The notes beneath the pieces were generated by a model. That model was given only the letters and a program-made list of their open reading frames with translations, was not told the origin of the DNA and searched no databases. This document shows positions 16,117 through 21,009 of a stretch of 21,009 bases of DNA, piece after piece; position 1 is the first letter of the stretch; every line of letters begins with the position of its first letter. Location of the stretch: NCBI RefSeq assembly GCF_049701115.1, contig NZ_JBNATX010000033.1:1-21009 (forward strand). The letters are read 5' to 3'. Both the position numbers and the translations under genes were made by a program. Source of the stretch: Thermoanaerobacter sp049701115 (GTDB lineage: Bacteria > Bacillota > Thermoanaerobacteria > Thermoanaerobacterales > Thermoanaerobacteraceae).

Positions 16117-16980
16117 TTACTTTTCACACTTAACTTCGGAACACACAATCTCGACTCTATCTGCAAATACTTTCTTTATAGTATCCAGGATTTCTTTGTT
16201 TTTTAGATAACTTGAAGAATGGAATAATATTTTTTTGGGGGCTATCGTGATCAAAATACTCATCAGAGCATCTTCATCTGTCACAATACCTTCCTGAAGC
16301 TCCCCTGTCATTTCTTTTATATATTCACTTGATAAAAGCTCATAATCTTCATTGTAAAGATGAAATTTCCCTGTCTTATCAACCACCACATTCAGCACTT
16401 CTAATTTGGAATCTTGCAACTCCACAAAGTACTTTAAAAGCCCTACAAATTCATTATATTCTTTCTGCATCAAAAATTCGTCCACTGCTTTATCCACCAC
16501 TTCACCGATTTCACCTATAAAATTTTTTAGCCTGAAATTTATAAAACCTTCTATGTCGATATGGCTGGTCTCCTCTATAAAATCCCGTACTTTTCTCGAT
16601 ATTTCATCCTTTTTTATCTTTTTAAAAGTAGCTATATTCTCTTCTCTTTCTAAAATCCCATAAGCTATTTTCTTTATCTCTTCTTTTTCCTTGTGGTCAA
16701 AGTAATAATAATATTTCTCTATTACTTTGCCTATAATCCAACCCATCGCCTTGTTAACAATTATATCTGAAATAGCCTCTGCTATTATTTCTCTCTCATC
16801 GCTCATTTTGATAAAAGGCAGCCTGTCTTCCAATCTTAATTCATAATAGGCTAAATCTTTAAATACACTTGAAGTTATACCTATTCTTACTCCCTTATCA
16901 GGCAAATTTTTTAAAACAGACATCAAAGCTTTTTCATCTATGTTCAATTTGTTTGAAATTGCAATAGAAAATATTTGCAA
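16117..16980 (-). CDS. YtxC-like sporulation protein
   Basis: A 287-residue protein I place in the YtxC family, mainly from its position beside thrS (as in B. subtilis) and features such as FINFRLKNFIGEIGEVVDKAVDEFL and the C-terminal ITIAPKKILFHSS. The molecular role of YtxC is unknown; the family occurs in endospore formers. There is no signal peptide or membrane segment; the protein is highly charged and mostly helical, with a beta-rich end (about 225-285) that looks like the last domain. The start is TTG, given by AAGGGAGTG 7 bases upstream; no in-frame ATG lies near. It follows the DUF6873 gene by 55 bases, with no terminator between them. Confidence 0.78.
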   Translation of the reverse strand: MQIFSIAISNKLNIDEKALMSVLKNLPDKGVRIGITSSVFKDLAYYELRLEDRLPFIKMSDEREIIAEAISDIIVNKAMGWIIGKVIEKYYYYFDHKEKEEIKKIAYGILEREENIATFKKIKKDEISRKVRDFIEETSHIDIEGFINFRLKNFIGEIGEVVDKAVDEFLMQKEYNEFVGLLKYFVELQDSKLEVLNVVVDKTGKFHLYNEDYELLSSEYIKEMTGELQEGIVTDEDALMSILITIAPKKILFHSSSYLKNKEILDTIKKVFADRVEIVCSEVKCEK

Positions 16981-17035
16981 CTTCTATCACTCCCTTCGCT
17001 AATAGTATGTGTATATTGCTTCGTTTTTGTGCAGA

Positions 17036-17767
17036 TTAGAAAAGTGGAATGATGGAACCTATGTCTTTTATTTGCGCAGAAGTAAGTTGCACAATTTCTA
17101 TACCTTTTTTATTCAAAAAATCCATTATTTTCTCATAATCTTTAAGATAGCTAAAATCTCCTGTAAATGCCAGTTTTCTTTTACCTATAAGTCCGGTAGC
17201 CCCTCCTATAAATCCATAGTCAAAGCCTTTTAAAACTATTCCACCAGGACTTATCAACAAAACATCAAAACCATTTTTTACCGCAACATCCAATATTCCT
17301 GTATCAGAAGTTATAAAACTTCTGTCATCAACAATCGCTATATTGCACTTAGTATACCCCTGATTCACGTGTAAAAACTTAACTCCCCTTTTTTCTAGTT
17401 CCTCCCTCAAAACGGGGTCAGTATATTTCAAATTATGAAAGGCTACATTTCCCAGCCTTGCTACATTATATGCAATATCATAAGGATAGTTTCTTTTAAG
17501 AAATGTCTTACCTTTTATCACTTTTATATCAAGTTCTACAAGCTTATGAAGGAAAGCCTGCGATACATTTGGTGCTACTACAACCTCTCCCTCATCTAAT
17601 GGATGCACATGTATATCAGGATGATAAGAAATAGCCTCGTAGAGGTCGGTACATCTTTCTGTGTACAGAACTTTTATTCCCAACCTTTCCAAAGCCTTTC
17701 CAATATCTAATTCTCGGCCATCAATAAGAACACACTTTACGTCTCTTTCAGGAATAAAAGGATTCAA
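17036..17767 (-). CDS. DUF6873 (GME-fold) family protein of unknown function
   Basis: A protein of about 243 residues resembling the DUF6873 group, related by fold to guanidino-group modifying enzymes. Visible features are VVVAPNVSQAFLHKLVEL, NVARLGNVAFHN, YTKCNIAIVDDRSFITSD and FIGGATGLIGKRKLAFTG, alternating strands and helices as in a repeated beta-beta-alpha-beta propeller. The C-terminus is GSIIPLF where active enzymes of this fold usually have a catalytic cysteine, so catalysis is doubtful. An ATG at 17806 is in frame but lies inside a terminator hairpin and lacks a ribosome site. I chose TTG at 17767, eight bases after GGGAGG, giving MNPFIPERDVKCVL. Function is not known. Confidence 0.75.
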   Translation of the reverse strand: MNPFIPERDVKCVLIDGRELDIGKALERLGIKVLYTERCTDLYEAISYHPDIHVHPLDEGEVVVAPNVSQAFLHKLVELDIKVIKGKTFLKRNYPYDIAYNVARLGNVAFHNLKYTDPVLREELEKRGVKFLHVNQGYTKCNIAIVDDRSFITSDTGILDVAVKNGFDVLLISPGGIVLKGFDYGFIGGATGLIGKRKLAFTGDFSYLKDYEKIMDFLNKKGIEIVQLTSAQIKDIGSIIPLF

Positions 17768-17800
17768 AAAATCACCCTCCCGCAAAAAACTATAAAAATA

Positions 17801-17821
17801 TGGCATACTTTTTGTATGCCA
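17801..17821 (-). terminator. Terminator after the response regulator gene
   Basis: TGGCATAC and GTATGCCA form an 8-bp stem around AAAAA, followed on the minus strand by TATTTTTATAGTTTTTT. It begins two bases after the response regulator stop codon. It separates that gene from the DUF6873 gene, whose ribosome site comes right after the T-rich run. Confidence 0.85.
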
Positions 17822-17822
17822 T

Positions 17823-18755
17823 TTAACCCCTTCTCCTGTCTTTCAAATAACAGCTTCCTTCCATCTGTTTTAATTTTTTCTTGAGTTCTGCCGCTACTTC
17901 ACTTATTTCCAAATCACTTCTAAAATCTCTAAATTCATTAGTCACAATAGCAATAGAAATTGACACAAAAGGAAACTTAAGCTTCTCTCCTCTTCTACTA
18001 AAAGTTTCTATGTAACCTCTTTCCCTGTCCTTTTTATCGTATAAAAATTTTATTTCGCTGTCAAAACGAGAGATTATGTACTTACACATTTCCTCTACTT
18101 TTTCAGGAGTAGTAATCATGACAAAATCGTCTCCACCTATATGCCCCAGAAAGTCCTTTTCCCCACCAAGCAACTCCAATGCATCTGATAAAATCCTTGC
18201 CGTAAATTTAATCACTTCATCTCCCCTGAGAAAACCGTAATAATCGTTGTAGGACTTAAAATTGTCTAAATCTATGTACAAAACAGCAAAAAGCTCTTTC
18301 GACTTTATTCTTCTCTTTATCTCTTCTTTTATGTCTATATTTCCTCTTAAACCAGTCAAAGGATTAGCCATCCTGTTATGCTCAATTCTCTGAAACAAAT
18401 TGTTAACTTTAAAAATTAGCTCCTTTTCATTTATAGGCTTTACTAAATAATCATCCGCTCCTAACTCAAGCCCCTTTATCTTCTCTTCAAAATCGCCTTT
18501 GGCCGTTAACATTAAAATAGGAAGCATTAGATTTTCTTCTTCTTTACGTAAAATCTTAAGAAGGTCAAAACCACTCATTCCAGGCAAAACCAAGTCTAAA
18601 ATTACCATATCTGGAAGACGTTCTTTATACAATTCCAGAGCTTTTTCCCCATCTGCCGCTTCTATTACAGAGTAGCCTTCTTTGCTCAGGATATTTTTTA
18701 ATACTTCCCGTGTAAGCTTATCATCATCGACAATTAAAATAAGCCTTCCTTTCAC
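17823..18755 (-). CDS. Response regulator with GGDEF-type output domain (GGDDF motif)
   Basis: A 310-residue cytosolic two-domain protein. The receiver domain (about 1-120) has the acidic pocket D10-D12, phospho-acceptor D54 in VILDLVLPGMSG, T84 and K106 in YLVKP. The second domain (about 130-300) starts NPLTGLRGN, has DLDNFKSYNDYYGFLRGDE and ends the active loop in GHIGGDDF (207-211). GGDEF domains make cyclic di-GMP from two GTP; here the fourth motif residue is Asp instead of Glu and the upstream inhibitory RxxD site reads GEKD, so product inhibition is probably absent and activity uncertain. An ATG at 18791 is open, but GTG at 18755 has a GGGGGA site 6 bases ahead and starts the receiver correctly. 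No histidine kinase is nearby. Confidence 0.92.
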   Translation of the reverse strand: MKGRLILIVDDDKLTREVLKNILSKEGYSVIEAADGEKALELYKERLPDMVILDLVLPGMSGFDLLKILRKEEENLMLPILMLTAKGDFEEKIKGLELGADDYLVKPINEKELIFKVNNLFQRIEHNRMANPLTGLRGNIDIKEEIKRRIKSKELFAVLYIDLDNFKSYNDYYGFLRGDEVIKFTARILSDALELLGGEKDFLGHIGGDDFVMITTPEKVEEMCKYIISRFDSEIKFLYDKKDRERGYIETFSRRGEKLKFPFVSISIAIVTNEFRDFRSDLEISEVAAELKKKLKQMEGSCYLKDRRRG

Positions 18756-18794
18756 AACTCTTCCCCCATAAAATTTAATCAGCAACCCCATAAT

Positions 18795-18823
18795 ATTATA
18801 TAAAAATCTTGGAAGAAAAGCTA
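18795..18823 (-). promoter_or_regulatory. Possible promoter of the response regulator gene
   Basis: A perfect TATAAT (18795-18800) on the minus strand is preceded by a 17-base spacer and the poor -35 box TAGCTT (18818-18823). If used, transcription would start near 18788, inside the upstream ATG codon region, which supports the GTG start of the gene. Confidence 0.35.
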
Positions 18824-18853
18824 GTAATTTAGCGTATTAAAATTTCATTAAAA

Positions 18854-19189
18854 CTAAGCACTTTCTTCAAAAAATAACGAGTAATACTTTGACAATTTTT
18901 CTTCCAAAACATCCATTGAAATAAACCTAGCCTCTCTTATAGCTTCTCTTCCATCTACATAGACCACGATCGTCGGAACAGTAAAAACAGAAAATTTACC
19001 AGACGCTGCTGGTACCTCATCTATAGGAATGTGAAAACTTTCAACTTTCGGATAATCTTTTAGCATTTTGTCAAGTTTAGGAAGTAGGGAAGAGCAAATG
19101 CCACAGTCTTTTGTAGAAAAATAAAAAAATACTATTCCATTTTCTTTTATAACTTCATCAACATTTTCAATGCTTGTCATTTCTCTCAT
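18854..19189 (-). CDS. Thioredoxin-fold protein with CGIC motif
   Basis: A small protein of about 111 residues with the thioredoxin fold: a first strand GIVFFYFSTKD, the redox-type motif CGIC (C29-C32), a helix SSLLPKLDKML, and the cis-proline segment FTVPTIVVYVDG (P72). There is no signal peptide, so it should act in the cytosol. CGIC differs from CGPC of housekeeping thioredoxins, which would be expected to change its redox potential; the partner is unknown. The frame is open upstream to 19246, but that part lies in the tRNA terminator; ATG at 19189, seven bases after GGAGGGG, is the start. It lies directly after the tRNA operon, so it may be expressed by readthrough from it. Confidence 0.9.
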   Translation of the reverse strand: MREMTSIENVDEVIKENGIVFFYFSTKDCGICSSLLPKLDKMLKDYPKVESFHIPIDEVPAASGKFSVFTVPTIVVYVDGREAIREARFISMDVLEEKLSKYYSLFFEESA

Positions 19190-19217
19190 ATTATTGTTCC
19201 CCTCCAAAACAAAAAAT

Positions 19218-19235
19218 AAAGCCCTTTTGGGCTTT
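19218..19235 (-). terminator. Terminator of the tRNA operon
   Basis: AAAGCCC and GGGCTTT form a 7-bp stem with a 4-base AAAA loop, followed by ATTTTTTG on the minus strand. It stands 12 bases after the CCA end of tRNA-Cys. Confidence 0.88.
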
Positions 19236-19247
19236 TGTCTTTTCACT

Positions 19248-19322
19248 TGGAGGCGACACCCGGATTCGAACCGGGGAATCGGGGTTTTGCAGACCCCTGC
19301 CTTACCGCTTGGCTATGTCGCC
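19248..19322 (-). tRNA. tRNA-Cys (GCA)
   Basis: A 75-base tRNA with a 7-bp acceptor stem GGCGACA/TGTCGCC, anticodon stem GGGGT/ACCCC with loop CTGCAAA (anticodon GCA), T arm with GGTTCGAATCC and an encoded CCA after discriminator T. Last gene of the five-tRNA operon. Confidence 0.97.
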
Positions 19323-19325
19323 TTA

Positions 19326-19401
19326 TGGAGCGGGCAACGAGACTCGAACTCGCGACCCTCACCTTGGCAAGGTGATGCTCTGCCAACTGAGCTATGCCCG
19401 C
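19326..19401 (-). tRNA. tRNA-Gly (GCC)
   Basis: A 76-base tRNA. Acceptor GCGGGCA/TGCCCGC, D arm TAGCTCAGTTGGCAGAGC, anticodon loop TTGCCAA (anticodon GCC), T loop GTTCGAGTC, and encoded CCA. Three bases separate it from tRNA-Cys. Confidence 0.97.
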
Positions 19402-19406
19402 ATGGA

Positions 19407-19482
19407 TGGTGCCCCGAAGTGGAATCGAACCACTGACACAGGGATTTTCAGTCCCTTGCTCTACCTACTGAGCTATCGGGGC
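19407..19482 (-). tRNA. tRNA-Phe (GAA)
   Basis: A 76-base tRNA. Acceptor GCCCCGA/TCGGGGC, anticodon stem GGGA with loop CTGAAAA (anticodon GAA), T loop GTTCGATTC, discriminator A and encoded CCA. Its ACCA end matches the UGGU of the pheST T-box in this window, and GAA pairs with the UUC specifier there. Confidence 0.97.
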
Positions 19483-19485
19483 AGA

Positions 19486-19562
19486 TGGCGACCCAGAAGG
19501 GACTTGAACCCTCGACCTCTAGCGTGACAGGCTAGCGCTCTAACCAGCTGAGCTACTGGGCC
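19486..19562 (-). tRNA. tRNA-Asp (GTC)
   Basis: A 77-base tRNA. Acceptor GGCCCAG/CTGGGTC with one G-U pair, D arm TAGCTCAGCTGGTTAGAGC, anticodon loop CTGTCAC (anticodon GTC), discriminator G and encoded CCA. Confidence 0.97.
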
Positions 19563-19563
19563 G

Positions 19564-19639
19564 TGGTGGTCGCGATAGGACTTGAACCTATGACCCCCTG
19601 CTTGTAAGGCAGGTGCTCTCCCAGCTGAGCTACACGACC
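19564..19639 (-). tRNA. tRNA-Val (TAC)
   Basis: A 76-base tRNA. Acceptor GGTCGTG/CGCGACC (with a G-U pair), anticodon stem CTGCC with loop TTACAAG (anticodon TAC), T loop GTTCAAGTC, discriminator A and encoded CCA. First gene of the tRNA operon; one base separates it from tRNA-Asp. Confidence 0.97.
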
Positions 19640-19661
19640 AATTTCCCTCCATGCAAGTAAT

Positions 19662-19690
19662 AGTATACATAAAAAATAGCGAATAGTCAA
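19662..19690 (-). promoter_or_regulatory. Sigma-A promoter of the tRNA operon
   Basis: The minus strand has TTGACT (19685-19690), 17 bases, then TATACT (19662-19667). Each box has one mismatch. It lies between hslO and tRNA-Val, with an expected start near 19655 and a leader of only about 15 bases. Confidence 0.9.
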
Positions 19691-19706
19691 CACCTAATTT
19701 TACAAT

Positions 19707-20597
19707 TCAGCGGAGACCTTCTGCCTCTTCTAACAGCTCTTCTAGCCTTTTTTTAGTTATAAAATATTTTTTCCCACAAAAGTGACAGACAGTTTCAATA
19801 CCCCCTTCTTCTTGTATAAGCTTTCGGATCTCTTCCTTACCCAAAGCTAAAATAGCACTTTCAAATCTTTCTTGAGAGCAATCGCATTCATATCTAAGTG
19901 GTATTTTCTCTAAAAACTTTACTTCTTCCTCTTCAAAAATATAAGTAAGTATATCCTCTGGTGTCTTACCCTGTTTTAAAAGCTCTGTTACGGAACTAAT
20001 ACGAGCAATAGACTTTTCAATCTTTACCACAACTTCTTCTTTTACATCCGGAAGAAGTTGTAAAATAAAACCACCTGCTGTCAAAATATTGCCATCTGTA
20101 CCTACTAGTACTCCCAAACCTACTGCTGAAGGAATTTGTTCAGAAGTATAAAAATAATAAGCTATGTCATCCCCTATTTCCCCAGTCTGTATTTCTACAG
20201 TCCCTATATAAGGTTCTTTTAATCCAATATCTTTTATAACAGTCACATAACCCTTCTTACCAACAGCCCTACCTACATCCAATTTGCCTTTTTCACTTAA
20301 AGGAAGGTCTACGAATGGATTTGCCACATATCCTTTTACAATCCCTGGAAAGTTAGAGACTGCCACAATACTACCTATAGGTCCATCCCCTTTTATCACA
20401 AGAGTAACTTTATCCTTTTCTCCCTTCATCATAACTCTCATCATTGCAACAGCTATTAAGCTTCTACCTAAAGCTGCACAAGCAGTGGGAGTAAGGTTAT
20501 GAATTTCTTTTGCTGTTTGAACAGTATCTCGAGCCAGCGCAGAAAAAGCCAGTACATTGTCACTATAAGCAGTGGCTTTTACAATGTAATCGCCCAT
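19707..20597 (-). CDS. hslO: Hsp33 redox-regulated chaperone
   Basis: A 296-residue cytosolic holdase chaperone that is switched on by oxidation. The N-terminal domain begins MGDYIVKATAYSDNVLAFSA, with the segment HNLTPTACAALGRSLIA and KGDGPIGSIVA. The C-terminal switch has the four zinc cysteines as CDC (C238, C240) and CHFC (C271, C274). When oxidised these form disulfides and release zinc in studied Hsp33 proteins. The start is ATG with GGAGG upstream. It follows the cold-shock gene across a terminator and precedes the tRNA promoter; no clear promoter of its own is visible in the roughly 35 bases after that hairpin. Length and motifs are complete. Confidence 0.98.
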   Translation of the reverse strand: MGDYIVKATAYSDNVLAFSALARDTVQTAKEIHNLTPTACAALGRSLIAVAMMRVMMKGEKDKVTLVIKGDGPIGSIVAVSNFPGIVKGYVANPFVDLPLSEKGKLDVGRAVGKKGYVTVIKDIGLKEPYIGTVEIQTGEIGDDIAYYFYTSEQIPSAVGLGVLVGTDGNILTAGGFILQLLPDVKEEVVVKIEKSIARISSVTELLKQGKTPEDILTYIFEEEEVKFLEKIPLRYECDCSQERFESAILALGKEEIRKLIQEEGGIETVCHFCGKKYFITKKRLEELLEEAEGLR

Positions 20598-20630
20598 TTT
20601 GAAAAACCTCCAAACTTTTTATATATCAAA

Positions 20631-20659
20631 AAACCCTAACATGTGACATGTTAGGGTTT
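20631..20659 (-). terminator. Terminator of the cold-shock gene
   Basis: A 13-bp perfect stem pairs 20631-20643 with 20647-20659 around a 3-base loop; the core is CCCTAACATG/CATGTTAGGG. On the minus strand it runs into TTTTTT. It begins 12 bases after the stop of the cold-shock gene. Confidence 0.92.
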
Positions 20660-20671
20660 AAAATTCGGCAG

Positions 20672-20872
20672 TTACAGCTTTCTTACCTTAGATGCCTGTG
20701 GACCTTTAGCCGCCTGTACTACCTCAAATTCTACTGCCTGTCCTTCCTCCAAAGTCTTAAAACCATCGCCTTCGATTGCTGAGTAGTGGACAAAAACGTC
20801 TGTACCGTCCTCCCTCTCAATAAAGCCATAGCCTTTCTCGGCGTTGAACCATTTAACTTTACCTCTTACCAT
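20672..20872 (-). CDS. Cold-shock domain protein (CspA/CspB family)
   Basis: A 66-residue single cold-shock domain that binds single-stranded RNA and DNA and can act as an RNA chaperone. It opens MVRGKVKWFNAEKGYGFIE with the RNP1 motif KGYGFIE; RNP2 is VFVHYSAI; it ends GPQASKVRKL. This is the full family length. The ATG is preceded by GGAGG nine bases upstream. The gene is a single transcription unit with its own promoter and terminator. The 5' leader is only about 33 bases, unlike the long thermosensing leader of E. coli cspA, so that type of control is not expected. Which csp paralogue it is cannot be told. Confidence 0.97.
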   Translation of the reverse strand: MVRGKVKWFNAEKGYGFIEREDGTDVFVHYSAIEGDGFKTLEEGQAVEFEVVQAAKGPQASKVRKL

Positions 20873-20911
20873 TTACATCTTCCTCCAAACTAATAAATGA
20901 TTTACCTATAT

Positions 20912-20940
20912 ATCATAACATCAAAATCTCAAAAAGTCAA
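20912..20940 (-). promoter_or_regulatory. Sigma-A promoter of the cold-shock gene
   Basis: The minus strand has TTGACT (20935-20940), a 17-base spacer and TATGAT (20912-20917), one mismatch in each box. Expected start is near 20905. Upstream to the window edge (20941-21009) the sequence is A+T-rich and no gene is seen. Confidence 0.88.
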
Positions 20941-21009
20941 ACTCTTTTTTTAATTTGTCTGTGTCAAGATTTTGTAGGTAAAAAATTTTTATAACTGACC
21001 TCACCGTTA

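Noticed and set aside
19174..19527. Plus-strand open frames of 88 and 117 codons across the tRNA cluster
   Set aside because: They are translations of the reverse complement of tRNA genes, a well-known source of false proteins; no ribosome site, and the tRNA structures explain the sequence fully.
19248..19639. Possible integration (att) site or prophage remnant at the tRNA cluster
   Set aside because: No integrase, no repeat of a tRNA 3' end and no change in base composition were seen near the cluster.
19473..19670. Minus-strand 65-codon frame over tRNA-Val and tRNA-Asp
   Set aside because: It runs through two complete tRNAs and the operon promoter region; the conserved-looking peptide is a tRNA artefact.

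Overview
The window is a stretch of core chromosome from a low-GC, thermophilic, spore-forming Clostridia-type Firmicute, most likely Thermoanaerobacter or Caldanaerobacter. The grounds are the A+T-rich sequence, the lysine- and glutamate-rich proteins, strong AGGAGG-type ribosome binding sites, two T-box riboswitches, an infC-rpmI-rplT leader attenuator, a YtxC sporulation protein beside thrS, and the order pheS-pheT-zapA-...-mutS2, which resembles Bacillus subtilis. Every gene lies on the minus strand, so transcription runs from high to low coordinates. I see no mobile element, CRISPR array, prophage or foreign island.

In transcription order: a cold-shock protein gene with its own sigma-A promoter and terminator (20.9-20.6 kb); hslO (Hsp33); a five-gene tRNA operon Val-Asp-Phe-Gly-Cys with a strong promoter and terminator (19.7-19.2 kb); a small thioredoxin-fold protein; a response regulator fused to a GGDEF domain with a GGDDF motif; a DUF6873 protein; a YtxC-family protein; and thrS behind a consensus promoter and a T-box with Thr specifier ACC. 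thrS ends in a long palindromic terminator at 13.9 kb.

Next come an MFS transporter translationally coupled to aroC; the infC-rpmI-rplT translation operon behind a leader that can form competing hairpins, with infC starting at ATT; a SpoU/TrmH-type RNA 2'-O-methyltransferase; and pheS-pheT behind a T-box with Phe specifier TTC. The last run is zapA, a U32-family protein, mutS2 and a DUF523 (TudS-like) protein, ending at a hairpin terminator at the left edge.

The main theme is translation: two aminoacyl-tRNA synthetases, tRNAs, an initiation factor, ribosomal proteins, RNA-modification enzymes and a MutS2 that may act in ribosome rescue. Most of the regulatory signal is RNA attenuation. The least understood parts are the response regulator/DUF6873 pair, whose enzyme domains both depart from the usual active-site pattern, and the zapA-U32-mutS2-DUF523 run. 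I found no clear evidence of a wholly new system. Several gene starts (infC, zapA, the U32 gene, the methyltransferase, the MFS gene, the response regulator, DUF6873, ytxC, the thioredoxin gene) are assigned here from ribosome binding sites rather than from the longest open frame.
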